The notes below the pieces were generated by a model. The model ran no database searches and had not been told where the DNA came from. It worked only from the letters and a program-made list of their open reading frames with translations. This document shows positions 22,661 through 34,490 of a DNA stretch of 64,000 nt, one piece after another (position 1 is the stretch's first letter; each line of letters opens with the position of its first letter). Source of the DNA: Blastobasis lacticolella (Eukaryota; Arthropoda; Insecta; Lepidoptera; Blastobasidae); the NCBI GenBank assembly GCA_905147135.1, contig LR990054.1, positions 14,359,001 through 14,423,000 on the forward strand, read 5' to 3'. A program made the position numbers and the translations under genes.

Positions 22661-23629
22661 GCCGAAACACAACACATTTTTAAAGGAATCTACTAGCACT
22701 TTTATAGGAGAAAAGTATACATTGGTTGACAGATTTTCCGCTAGCCGCTGAACCGGGACTAACTGCTAGATGAAGGAAGAATATTTTTTAGATCAAACCT
22801 TATCGTCGTGATATCGATTTCAGTACTACCCTTTTGCGACAGACTGTCGTGATAAGGCTCAGTCATCTTTATTCAGCCACGATTTAGTAGTGTCATAACA
22901 TAAGCACAGCATAAGCAAGCCCTTGGTCTCTCACCAAAATACGAATAAGAAATACCTACTTTTTACATAATGTATTCGTGATGTTGTTCAGATAAAAAAA
23001 CAGATTCATGATCAATCACATAGTTATTTCTCTCTAAAGCCAGCTTTTGACTCAAAAATTAATACAAATTTTCACATCTAGTTTCAATTTACTTTACGGC
23101 CAAAGAATAACCTGCTGCCTAACAAAAATATGTAGATTTATTTTCATAAAATGGTGCTCGCAGAATGTACAAATATGGCATAAAATACTTTCACGCGGTT
23201 TTAATGAAAAATATTGTTGGAATTTTAAACGAGGTAGGTATAGAATATGAAAATGGTAAACTGTCGTACTATTTCAACAGACAAGTATTTTGTGTGTTAT
23301 AGGTTTACATACATACCTGAACCTAACGTGGGGTAGGCAGAGACTATAGACCGCCATTTGTTATAGGTTTCAATCAGCAAAAAATATTTGTATTGAACGA
23401 TAATTTGAGAAGTAAAAAATTGCACTGCATGATATTTACATACATAAAGCTCACGCCTGTGTCCCACAGGTGGGGTACTGATCTAATAAGTGAATGTTTT
23501 TCTGGGTCTTCCTCTCATATTTTATATATTTGAATTTACTTTTTTCAGATATCAAAAGATAGATAGATATTGTTTGTAAGTTCTATTGAATGAAAACAGT
23601 GAAATAAATAATTATCTTCTTAGGATTAT

Positions 23630-23735
23630 TAGCAACGTGTTATAGAGCTAATGTCTATAGGCAGTGGTGACCACTTTCCATCAGGTGGCCCGCATGCCTG
23701 TTTGCCTACCGTATGATATAAAAAAAAAATTTTTA
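23630..23735 (+). repeat. LINE 3' fragment
   Basis: It contains 'gtggtgaccactttccatcaggtggcc' in pieces and ends in a poly(A) run, related to the 24520 3'UTR. Confidence 0.6.
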
Positions 23736-24269
23736 GCTTAAAAAGTGAGGCGTCTTGGGAAATTATTTTTATTTAAATTAAGATAACAAGATAGTAGCTA
23801 CGAGATTGACGTCTTCATTATTCAAAATCAGATTGCTTACTTACTTGTTGATTTCAATCAATGTGATAATTTCCTAAGTCGTTTTACTTTTTAGACAGAG
23901 TCTAAAAGATTACTCATTGAGCCCATCCTACAAAATAAATAAAGGTTTTGGTATGCGGTGTTTGTAGATATGTAAAAAATTCTCTGTTCCACCGCTTTTA
24001 AGTTACCTACCTACGATTTAAATATTTGCTTCTGGTATTTTCAGCGAATTTATTTGAATCCGAAACAGCAATTCAGATGATAACACTCAGTATATTTCAC
24101 AAGAACAAACAGTTGATAAAGTTATAAGTCTATTTAGACTCAGAGCTTGTAATTGCATGGTTTGTTTTGGAAGTTCTGATTCTGAGGGTGCGTTGCGAAC
24201 ATTATTTTGTACGATGTGGTCTTAAAGGAATATTTATTGGGGTTACGAGTATGGGTAGGTTTCTTCAAT

Positions 24270-24690
24270 TGCACTTAGAAGGCCTTGAATGTGTTGTGTT
24301 TGGGAATTAAAAACATGGAGAGGTTTTATTGGAGTACAGAATGGAGTTACGTAGACCCTCTATTGGCTTCCACACGGAGGTTCGATTTAACGTTTCTCGC
24401 TCGTACGTTTAGGATGTGGAACGAGCTCCCAGCCACAGTTCCTTTGGACTATGACATGGGTTTGTTCAAGAGATAATATTAGATCTAGGTCTCTTTAGAG
24501 CGCCCCTGGTGTTGTTGATAGACGGCGGTGACTACTTTCCATTAGGTGGCGCTATTTCTCTGTCGTATACAATAAAAAAGGGGTGAAAATATGTTTACGA
24601 GGTCGGCAATACGTGAGTGATATCCTAGTATTGTAAACGTCATTAGGCTGAGGCTGCTTACAATCAGGCAGGTCGTAAGGTTGTTTACTT
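24270..24690 (+). pseudogene. LINE-J ORF2 tails and 3'UTR
   Basis: 24285-24476 encodes RTFRMWNELPATVPLDYDMG, the last conserved block of CR1/jockey ORF2. It is followed by a 3'UTR (24520-24575) and by a second LINE-J 3' fragment (24577-24690). Confidence 0.7.
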
Positions 24691-25502
24691 AAAAACATTC
24701 AGAATGTTCGAGACTGCGATATCCAACTCGCTTGCCATGCGTGGTTAATATTATGAAAAATCTCTCCACAAGTGTGGAGAGTTAGGTCCAGCAGTTCGCT
24801 GTTATTGGCTGTTGACATGATATGATTTAATATCACCCGATCATAATGTGATTTGTTTGGTTCACAAAACGTCTAAAGATGTTATAACTAGGTATCTTAA
24901 ATGACCTTACAATAATATCAATAATGGATCTCGCCATAGTTTGATTCGCAACGAACACAAAGATACGAGACAAACCATCGACGCAAATGAAGTCATTTAC
25001 TTATACTTAAGCTTGTGTAGCTACATGGATTTCCCCATTGTCTGTCTCCGAGGCAATTTCCCCGAATTTTGGCAACTGGCTCCTTTTAAAATCGTCTACT
25101 TATTCGCGTCAGAGCTAAGGAAGTCGTCAGCTCTGTAAACGCCAGATGAAAATCTCGGAGAAAACGTCAGTAAACTGTTCGTCGGCAAACATTTTCTGTG
25201 GAGTGCCACAAACTTCTAACCCGGTGATGGCGGCGCTGTTGTTGACAACAAAGTGACATTATAAAATGGTGACTTTTAGTTCCAGTTTTGGCCACTTAGT
25301 TAGATAAGTTTGTGGCTCTCCCCCCGACGAAAAAAGAGACGAGTTATTAGTTCCACATGTGTATCTGTAACTCCCTAATGGCTGAGGCGATTCTTAGCGG
25401 CTTTCTACGATTGGAAGCCAGGTTTTGGATAGTACTTTGCTCTGATTTATTGAAATCTGTTCAGTAATTCAGGTAATATTTGAGTACGTATACGCCAGCG
25501 AT

Positions 25503-25749
25503 GGTGGTGTGTGGTGCCGCCACCTCAAAGAATAGCACCACCCCATCTCTTCCCGTGGGTGTCGTAAGAGGCGACTAAGGGACAAATCCGAAAGATGGGC
25601 AGCAGCATCTTTCTGGGTAGATTTACATCAACTGCACTGCGATCTCCAACCCGCCTGCCAAGCGTGGAGATTATGGTAATGACCTCCCCTTTCGTGGGAG
25701 AGGCCCGAAGTCCTGCAGTGGACTGTTATGGGCTGTGATGATGATGATG
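25503..25749 (+). repeat. rep-C copy (variant) with TSD
   Basis: Shares the block atctccaacccgcctgccaa and the end ctgcagtggactgttatggg, then (GAT)n. The 5' part differs from the other copies. An 11-bp acgccagcgat repeat flanks it (25492-25502 and 25750-25760). Confidence 0.85.
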
Positions 25750-27031
25750 ACGCCAGCGATTTTCAGACATCAGTTATTTAGGAACAATTATAGTTATTTA
25801 GGTATTGTATTCAAGATCTTGGTATTTCTAATTTAGAGATTCGAATTAATCCTTTTACCTACATTCACTTTAGCTATGAAAGACTTCCCTATCATAAACA
25901 TTTGTTTTTTTATTATGCTTTTATTGGGGACCCCTCTTTCAAAAAGAACTGAAGGCATGGATCTGTCATCGTCATCCAGATCCCATAATAATCCACTGCT
26001 ACGTTTGTAGGTATATCCTTCACGTTTAGAAATAGCAGTGTTGAAAATACGACACAAAAATGCAGCTACACATTTAACGGAGGGAGAGTGACACACACTT
26101 AACTAACCCGATGGCAGTCAGTGGCAGAACGTCACTGTTGTTGCAATTTACACGAGATTTCTAAATAGCAACACTTAGTTCCACTTTTGGCCACCGGGTC
26201 ATATAAGTTTGTGGCACTAGAATAGATATAATGCCTATATTTCATTAGTAATCTTTGAAAACACCTGTCAATTGATGGTATTACGTTCTTTCTCTGTCAA
26301 GACAGTTGTAGTATTTGTGCCATACGTAGTATTAACCAAAGGTCCAACAACCTTCATATAAACTTGGAAGATGTACGTTTTATCTTATATAGTAGCATAT
26401 ACATCATCACGCAGCACTTTTCCTTGGATAAATTTAATTATACGGATCGCGCGCGAACCCCTCAAACTTCGGTTTAATTGAGTTCTGTACTAATCTTTAA
26501 CTTGCCCCCGTCAATGTGCCATGGTGTAAGTAAGAAGTTTTCAGCGAAGAAACACACCGAATGTATTGCGAACACTGTCTTTGATAAAAATGTGGGTAGT
26601 CAGTCGTAAAACAATGAGTTTGTACAACTAACTTTGTGTAGGTATTTTACTATCCCTTTACTAATGGTTAGTCAAATAAAGATAATAACGATTCTGTAAA
26701 CTAAAAGGAATGTTGTGCCTTTACATTGGCATTTACATCCACATTGTCTAAATCTATGCATAGTATAAAACAAAGTCACTTCCCGCTGTCTGTTCCTATG
26801 TATCTATGTACGCTTAGATCTTTTAAATTATGCAACGGATTGTAAAGTGAAAGGTTTATAAGCAAGAAAAAAGTGTAGACAGGGGTAAAGTACCTAGTTT
26901 ACGATGTTGCGCCGGGTCCTCCAGTAATATTTATAAAGATCTTACTAGAAAATACCAACGCGTCGCTATCAATATACCTAAAATTCCTCCCCCCCCCTCA
27001 TCCAAAAAATATAAGGAAATCCAAGTAATCT

Positions 27032-27240
27032 CATCATCATCATCGTCTTAGCGCTTATCCCGGTCTCTGCCACGGTCCGCTTTCTTACTCATTCTTCTCC
27101 ACTTCGTCTGGTCTTCGGCATCCTCTCGTCGTAAACCGTTGGCTCTCGCATTCGACTCAGCAATGTCAATCCATCGCTTCTTGGGTCGCCCACGTGGCCT
27201 CTTTCCTGATACCGGCAGGTTCAGGCACCTATTTCCCAAT
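27032..27240 (-). pseudogene. LINE-P 3' end with TSD
   Basis: The minus-strand frame encodes SGKRPRGRPKKRWIDIAE and later EDAEDQTKWRR, a C-terminal tail common in insect endonuclease-RT LINEs. The element's 3' end carries an ATG-repeat tail. It is flanked by 15-bp repeats, aaatccaaRtaatct, at 27017-27031 and 27241-27255 (one mismatch). Confidence 0.85.
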
Positions 27241-27336
27241 AAATCCAAATAATCTGTCTGCTCGTATTTCCCTCAACAGTTACTAAAATACTTTTACAAG
27301 CATAGGGCGATAAAAGTTTGGGTGTGGGAAACTTAC

Positions 27337-27437
27337 CGATCGGTGGTATTGTATGGTGAGCCAGCATATTGGCTGACCGATGATAGTTCGACACCCCCTC
27401 TGTATATCGACACCAGCGCCAGGTCTAGTGTCGTACT
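27337..27437 (-). CDS. Exon 2: part of N-terminal NtA/TIMP-like region
   Basis: The acceptor is TTGTTTCAG|AGT and the donor GATCG|GTAAGT. Frame is open and in phase with exon 1 (phase 0) and exon 3 (two nt carried over). It encodes residues 62-95, beginning STTLDLALVSIYRGG, an alternating hydrophobic pattern that suits beta strands. NTT at residue 91 is an N-glycosylation sequon. No domain would be callable from this exon alone; the claim rests on splice sites and phase. Confidence 0.82.
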
Positions 27438-27714
27438 CTGAAACAAAATATTTCATTTTATAAAAATAAATAATATGTAATTAATGAGAAAATGACTACA
27501 ATTTGCAAATTTCATGTGCACGTGATAGCAAACAACGTCTATTTATGGAACCAACTCGTGGAATTGTGAAAACAAAAACAGCTGTTGCACACATTTAGGC
27601 AGAGCTCATTTTCAATGTTGTATGGATGCATAAAATAGTTTATAAATTCCCAATATTCACATAAAGTAAGATTTTAATTCTTTGGTGAGTATTATCCTAA
27701 CTTTTTTATATTAG

Positions 27715-27945
27715 ATTTGTCAGGCAATTGACCGAAATCACATCTGGTGGTAAGTGACGATGCGGCCGAAGATGGAGCATGCCTGTCTAGGAACAGCCTA
27801 TTCACTCTAGACTTGAAGCCATCCAGGTTATAATAATCAAGGTACATACTCGCAGGCAACGTGTTACATTCCTTAGCCGTACGTATTATAAAGGTTGACC
27901 CAAAGCGGCTCGCGCGGATAGCTGGAAGATCCTCGACATAGGGAT
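27715..27945 (-). repeat. LINE 3' end, second subfamily
   Basis: Contains gtgacgatgcggccgaagat and gtctaggaacagcctattc. A shorter related copy is at 59415-59545. Confidence 0.6.
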
Positions 27946-28019
27946 GAAGCGTTACTATATGAGCTAGAAATTAGTAACAAGCCCATTAACGTACTAAGCA
28001 AGCCTAACCTAACAAGGAG

Positions 28020-28140
28020 TTCTTCACATAAGCGGTGAACAAACTTATGTTTTGCCTGATGATAAGTAGTTACTGTAGTGTGTGATCATTTGCAATACCA
28101 AGGGTAGTGCTGACGATCCGCATGAAAACCTATTCTGCCT
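28020..28140 (-). repeat. LINE-J 3' fragment
   Basis: Diverged 'tgcctgatgataagtagtta ... tttgcaataccaa' block in minus orientation. Confidence 0.55.
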
Positions 28141-28282
28141 AAACTCTATTTAAAGTGAAACGGCTTCTACGGTTTCATGTAGTCATGAGAAATCCTTCGT
28201 TTTTAGTGACGATTATCATTGTTTGCTTTATTAAAGATTTTTGTTATTAATCCTACAACATACCAATGCGTTTACCATCCTG

Positions 28283-28704
28283 ATCCACATATCATCATCA
28301 TCACAGCCCGTAACAGTCCACTGCAGAACTTAGGGCCTCTCCCACGAAAGGGGAGGTTTTTGCCATAATCTCCATGCTTGGCAGGCGGGTTGGAGATCGC
28401 AGTGTTTAAATATAACAATGGAAAATGCTGCTGCCCATTTTCCAGACTATGGAGACTCTTGATCTTTTGCCTCGAAAACATTAGTCGCCTTGTACGACAT
28501 CCATGAGTGTAAGGGGTTGGTGCTATTCTACTCTGCCGGACACCATACGGCCACGGCGGATACGGCGTTAAAGACATTAATAGCATGAATTACAGCCTCA
28601 AGAATTCTCTCTAAATGTGCGGCGAACTTTCAGTAACTGCTGAACTGATTTTTGTGCGGTTTTTAACGGGCGTTGCCCCACTATTGGCCAAGCTAATGGT
28701 CTGT
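28283..28704 (-). repeat. rep-C copy with ~130 bp of extra 5' sequence
   Basis: Minus copy of rep-C (28283-28570) with an inverted ATG tail. 28571-28704 matches the sequence beside the 33-kb copy. Confidence 0.85.
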
Positions 28705-29888
28705 ATAACTAGTTTAAAAGGTATTACAAAAATTTTACGCCGTTAACGTGTACGTTAATTAAAATGATAAGTTGTAACTTATCATTTAAAATATACAAGT
28801 TACAAGTTAAGTCGCAAGCCATTAAGAAGCTCAGAAAGCACTCGCTTTACTACCAAAAACGTGGTATATGATATTAAATCTGATCAATATCATGGTTATT
28901 CGGATATAGAACACAAGTCGTTAAGAAATTACCCACATACACCCTGATTTTTAATTCTGGAATAATGGTATTCTGACATTTTCCTTCAGAAATGGTAAGA
29001 ATTTCAAATAAAATAGATGTATGGATTAATATTATTATGTTTGAACTAGCTTATGCCAGCACTTCGTGCGCGTAAAATTCCAAAATTCCGTTGAACCAAT
29101 ATGTCTGGTGACATAAGTAAGGGAGACTGTACCGCAGACAACTGTACATACAATTTACATGTGATTGTAATGTAATCGCTGATTCAGTAGTGGAGGAGGT
29201 TCTAACGCAAAACTGATACGCCGCCGCGTACGAATCGTGTATGCGTCGCCAATTACGATGTTTATTTACAAATAATAAAATAAGCTTCTGTCCCAGCCAA
29301 ATGTTACAAAAACAATAAAAAATGATTTTATATAAGTAAAAACACAAAATAAATAACCAAGAGTCCCTTGAAGTGTACTCTAAACATCAAAGAACAACAT
29401 CTTTTATCTTTTAAAAAAGTACTATCACTGATTGCGGATGTTCCCTTACATTAATATCCCTCTTACAGCCGCACAAATAAAAATATCACGAACAAACTGC
29501 TAACGAAATTATTTTCGTTTTCGCAAACAAATTTGTACCTAAATGCACTGTAATATGGCAATTTCTCCGCTGCACCTACGTCCAATACGGGAAATAATTC
29601 TTTTTGAGTTGTAGGGTGTCTTTTCCTCATATATACGGGCGGTTTGGCAAAGAAATATTAGAGGGTTTCTCTTCTTATATACCTATAGGGAAACTTTTTC
29701 GAGAACAACGTACAAACTGTGCAATAGGAGCGATCGTTGAACAAATATATTGCTCTTGATATCTTTAACATTATGTTACTTACTATGAAAATTGCAAATA
29801 TTATAATAATGAGAAATTATGAAATGTATGTGATTCTTCCAGAGTATCTTGCTAGACATGCTTCGGAGTCAAAGTTAGTTCGTAATAA

Positions 29889-30016
29889 TCATCATCGTCC
29901 TAGCGCTTATCCCGGCCTCTGCCAGGGTCCGTTTTCCTATTCAATCTTCTCCACTTAGCCCGGTCTTCGACATCCTCTCGTCGTAAGCCGTTAGCTCTCG
30001 TATTCGACTCAGCGAT
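29889..30016 (-). mobile_element. LINE-P 128-bp insertion with perfect 21-bp TSD
   Basis: A very short 5'-truncated LINE-P end in minus orientation between two identical 21-bp repeats (29868-29888 and 30017-30037). The last few bases overlap the element's own sequence (GTCA), which suggests a microhomology join. Confidence 0.88.
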
Positions 30017-30389
30017 GTCAAAGTTAGTTCGTAATAACGTCACACAATAATCATCAATTGAAAAGAAGAATTAGATAATCTGAAGACAATTTCGAATCAT
30101 TCCATTTAAAGAACCCTGGAGCAACACACTATCGAGAAAACTATGCAGATTCCCCCAATCAAGTTTAAACGCCAATATTATAACAGTAAAATCTAGTTCG
30201 ATGACAAATAACTTTCCTATAGGATAGGCACTGTAACGCGAAGCAGCTTGCCCTGATCGCCTATTTGAGACAGATCCCCCAACAAAAAGTTGACGGTCAC
30301 AGCGCAAATGAGAAACGATAATGGTCCAATTTGTCTCCGGGTCGAAACGGGCCGCTGACTGTTACGCTGAGATGACCCACAGCGACAAT

Positions 30390-31106
30390 TAGAGATGAGT
30401 ACTGCGCTACGGTGCCCGAAGAATTGACAGCTCATTTCCAGTGCCAAATGAGTTAGCTCACTTCTTTAAAACGTATTGTCGCACAGTGATATTTAAATAT
30501 AGCTTGAGTGAGATACCGCTGAGTCGGATTACGACAGCTTACGATACACAGATACTGAGGGCTGAAAGAAGTGGAGGAAAATGACGAAAGAGGAGAATTA
30601 TGACAGAAGCCGGGATGGACCGCCAAGAGGATGATGTAGCGCTTAAATTAAGCCTTTTTGTGGAATTGCATTGATTTTTTTGTGTGAACGGCAAGCGAGC
30701 AATGAGGTTCGCCGCCCTTTGAGAAAAGTGTAGACTCGTTTCTTGAATATCATAATATCGTATCGGGTCAGGAATACGGCTATAGAAAGATCATTCTACA
30801 TATATGGTAGGTGGTACCCGGCGCATCTTACCTTATCCCTACATACATGAGCACGTTTAACTTTCCCTTTGCTTTCCATTAGATTTTTGACGTTTGAAAA
30901 AAGATTAATTAATGTAATCCTAATTCAATATATACTTTTTTATTATCATTTTTCATTTATCTCCCGCGGATCAATCTAAAAAATACGCGAGTTAGTTGTA
31001 GCTCACTCATAGCGTTTCATTTTGCTAAGCGAAATTTTGAGTTACCTCACTGAGCAATCGTAGTGAGTTACTTTGTTGGGGAACTTTGCTAAGTGACCCA
31101 TCTCTA
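30390..31106. mobile_element. Candidate hAT-type non-autonomous element
   Basis: The left end tagagatgagt and right end acccatctcta are inverted and match the AGAGATGGG-type ends of hAT elements. Flanking 8-mers gcgacaat and gtgggaat agree at 5 of 8 positions, a possible decayed 8-bp TSD. No transposase frame seen. Confidence 0.5.
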
Positions 31107-31985
31107 GTGGGAATGCTAAGGGTTAACAAGGATGTTGTTGTTCTGCGCCATATATATTGTTAGATTTGTTATCGCAGTGAAAGGTTGAGATTGATCCGCT
31201 TATTGTTAGGTTGTAGGTCAGTGCTTATTAGCCAATTCCGGACAGATCTTTGTTATATATTGTATGTATGCCAGGTTATTTTCTAATGAGATTTTAGACA
31301 ATTCCTTGATTGTTTATGAGGACGACAGTCCTCATAAATAGCCACATTATTTATGTTTCTTTTACTTCTGACTAAAAATAATGAACAAGAAACTGAACAA
31401 AACTGTAACGTTATTTTATTTATTTATTTACAAGCTTTATTGCGCTACAATGAATATAATTGGTGGACTTAAATTTCTTATTATTTCTAAGTGTTTTATT
31501 TAGACTTGTTTAGTTTAATCGCAAAATAATACGGCGCTATGTTGGCTATGATCCGAACTAATACAAAAATTGAAACACCAATCTTCACATCAAAACGAGG
31601 TATCCCGTAGGTTGATTCTGGTCAAGCTATTATTTAAGGGATGTAGAAGAACATAGCCCTCGCGACGCAAAAGCTGGCCCAAAAATAGGTGAATGAAACA
31701 ACAAGTTAGAAAAATAGTAATACATCATCAACCCTTCGAGCTATGCTGGCAAACAATCTACCCGTTAACTTAGGCCAAGCAAACATACACGGTTTATTAG
31801 CCCACGAACTCTAGCGACCCAAAATGGATTCGGAATTTATTGGCTTTCCAACACCCGACTCTATTCCGCGCGAATGTTGCTTTTCAAGGTCAGGATTATA
31901 ACGTATTTCAAGCTGTATGTTCAATTGCATCACGTGGCCGCGCATATTGCGCCCTAACTTTAGCATTATTTACATGTTATCTTAA

Positions 31986-32194
31986 GAGCATCGGTGGCCA
32001 AGTGATTAAGGTATCCGACTCGTAAGCGAGAGGTCATCATATCAGCCGAAAGAGGCCCACTGCTGAGCATAGGCCTGCCCCAGAGATCTCCACATCTGCG
32101 ATCTTTACCAGGTCATCGGTCCACCTTGTGGGAGGCCTACCCACGCTGCGTACCTACGTGCGCTGCAAGTGAAAGGTACAGGGTTCGAATCAAT
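31986..32194 (+). repeat. SINE-S head, interrupted
   Basis: Box A part (catcggtggccaagtgatta) at 31990-32034 and box B part (cagggttcgaatca) at 32179-32192, separated by an RTE-1 fragment. The SINE body is missing. Confidence 0.75.
32035..32165 (-). pseudogene. RTE-1 3' fragment nested in a SINE-S
   Basis: Minus-orientation RTE-1 tail (catcatatcagccgaaaga, then the AYAQQW and RWTDDL region). It splits a SINE-S head between box A (31991) and box B (32182). The flanks taagcgagaggt and caagtgaaaggt look like a decayed target duplication. Confidence 0.78.
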
Positions 32195-33568
32195 TTTTAA
32201 ACCACTGTCAATAAATCCAAAAGCTGTTTCCTAGTTGAAGTAGCGGGTGTGGTACACGATGACTACCCATACGCTGCACTTTTGTGTACAGCTCTAAAAC
32301 TTTATACATAGTTAATTCGACTTAATTATAGAAATATCTGAAAAACCTACTTTTGACGAGACTTCTCGATCATTTTCTATGTATTTAACAAAAATGGGCG
32401 GCAGTTTAAAAAGGAATTGAGGCTCCAAACTATGAGTCAGGTCCAGTTGACTATGTATTCAATCGACTCGCTATTGCCAAAATATTCGGAAAACATACCA
32501 TGGACGACAATTTTGAACCATTTCTAAAATATTGACACTCCTGTCTTAAATATGAGTCGGATTGAGTTAGTGATAGTTTCATTCGATACTTTGTGGTCGA
32601 GATAATCAGAAAACATACTTTAGATGTAAATTTTAAATCATATTCGACATTTCAAACATTGGCGGCCATTATAAATTAAGCCCTTAAAAAACAACTAACG
32701 TCCGAAAAAAAAATATTTTTTTTGTGAGACCCTAGAACCAAGAGTTCTAACCAAAAGTGTAGTGTATAGTTTTGTACTGCATCCACTCAAGAGCAGACCC
32801 TGGCTGGCAAATCGTCCGCTAGGCACTTAACCAGGATTTCATGCTAGGATGAGGAGCGAGCAGACCCAAAAAATACATAATTAACTAGTATATCCCGCGC
32901 GACTTCAATCACGTACCCCTATTTACCCCTACCTACCTCTTTTTACTTAAAAACCTATCTATTGTTGAAAACTGCATTTAAATCCGTTGCCTACTTTAAA
33001 GAATTTAAGCGTACATAGTTACACAGGGACAGACGGTGGAAAGCGACTTTGTTTTATACTATGTATAGATTATGCATATATACCTGTAAATTTTATCTGA
33101 AACCAATTTGCCATCAATGTAATATCAAACTTGCCTAAAAGTTGTCAATGACCTTGCAAGTTTAAACTTCAAGAGCCCGCAACAGTCGCCTGTACATTTT
33201 CAGCGTCTACTAAATTAGTCAGACATTGTACTTACTTTGAGAGTTGGGGCTCTCAGTATCGAAATATATACTGCAGAACATTTAAGTCTATAATATTCCT
33301 GGTCGGTATTAATATTTACTTATAAGCTTGTAATATTTAACCTCCGCTAATTTGTGACAACCGCACAAAGTGAGTCGAAATTACTATCTTTCCTATTCCT
33401 ACCTTTCTTAATTCAATTTGTTGCGGGTTCCAAGACAGACCATTAGCTCGGCTAATATTGGGGCAACGCCCGTTAAAAACCGCACAAAAATCAGCTGTTA
33501 CTGAAAGTTCGCCGCACACATAGAGAGAATTCTTGAGGCTGTAATTCATGCCATTAATGTCTTTAACG

Positions 33569-33835
33569 CCGTATCCGCCGTGGCCGTGTGATGTCCGGCA
33601 GAGTAGAATAGCAGCAACCCCATACACTCATTGGTGTCGTACACAGCGACTAATGTTTTCAAGGCAAAAGATCAAGAGTCTCCGTAGTCTGGAAAATGGG
33701 CAGCAGCATTTTCCATTGTTATATTTAAACACTGCGATCTCCAACCCGCCTGCCAAGCGTGGAGATTATGGCAATAACCTCCCCTTTCGTGGGAGAGGCC
33801 CTAAGTCCTGCAGTGGACTGTTACGGGCTGTGATG
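33569..33835 (+). repeat. rep-C copy with TSD
   Basis: A 267-bp element between two copies of aatgtctttaacg (33556-33568 and 33836-33848). The tail is reduced to ctgtgatg. Confidence 0.88.
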
Positions 33836-34490
33836 AATGTCTTTAACGAACCATATAGTTCATCGGCCGAGACGTATGTTTCGGGGTCGATAATTCTTGG
33901 AACAGACCCGAACACCGAGGACCCGAACACAGAGGATCGGGACCGCAACTATCTGGAGAAATAGTTTCTCAACGCGTCTACTATTTTTGGCACGTGACTG
34001 CGGCGGTATTTGATGACAGAGTTTTACGGGAATAGGTCGCCTTTTTTTAAGCCTTAGAGTCCGTATAGTCTGACTCAAACCAATTTTCGATCGATATAAA
34101 CGAATTGATGAATTAGATTAATAATAAGGGTGATTTGTAAGATAGTTTAAGTGGTTATTTGCTTATGAAACTGAAGCCAAATTAATGTTCTTTGATGTGA
34201 ATTCACATCTGTTCCTTACTAAATTTCATTTTAATTGGGAAATGTGAACTTTCGACAGATCATTTTACACATACCCTAAATTAGCTCGCAATTGTATACA
34301 TTTCCTATTTTCCTGAGAAATATTTACAATTTAGGTTTCACATATACCCGTCAACATAATATACCTATAATATATGTATTAAAAACATTAATTTGTAGAA
34401 CTTGATTGCAACGACTTTACCTTGGCGTTCTTTATAAGAAAAGTTGCCAAACCCAACCCACAAACCCAAAAGAAACTGACAAAAACTCAC

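Larger units (their letters stand above)
22445..34490. other. Introns 2 and 1
   Basis: Noncoding except exon 2. Contains LINE ends (23630, 24270, 27715, 28020), rep-C copies (25503, 28283, 33569), LINE-P copies (27032, 29889), the hAT-like element and the split SINE-S. 25761-27016, 28705-29867, 31107-31985 and 32195-33436 show nothing recognisable. Confidence 0.55.

Noticed and set aside
22120..22677. 185-residue minus frame as a single-exon gene
   Set aside because: Only 22236-22444 fits splice sites and phase; the ends of the frame are intron and a dispersed repeat.
28762..28787. Small perfect hairpin aaatgataagtt / aacttatcattt
   Set aside because: AT-rich, short and no neighbouring signal; likely chance. 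The same applies to the hairpin at 43071-43098.
33548..33964. 138-residue plus-strand frame (similar ones at 45060, 28272, 37620, 51495)
   Set aside because: The same peptide text recurs because it is the translation of the rep-C repeat, which has no sign of coding selection.
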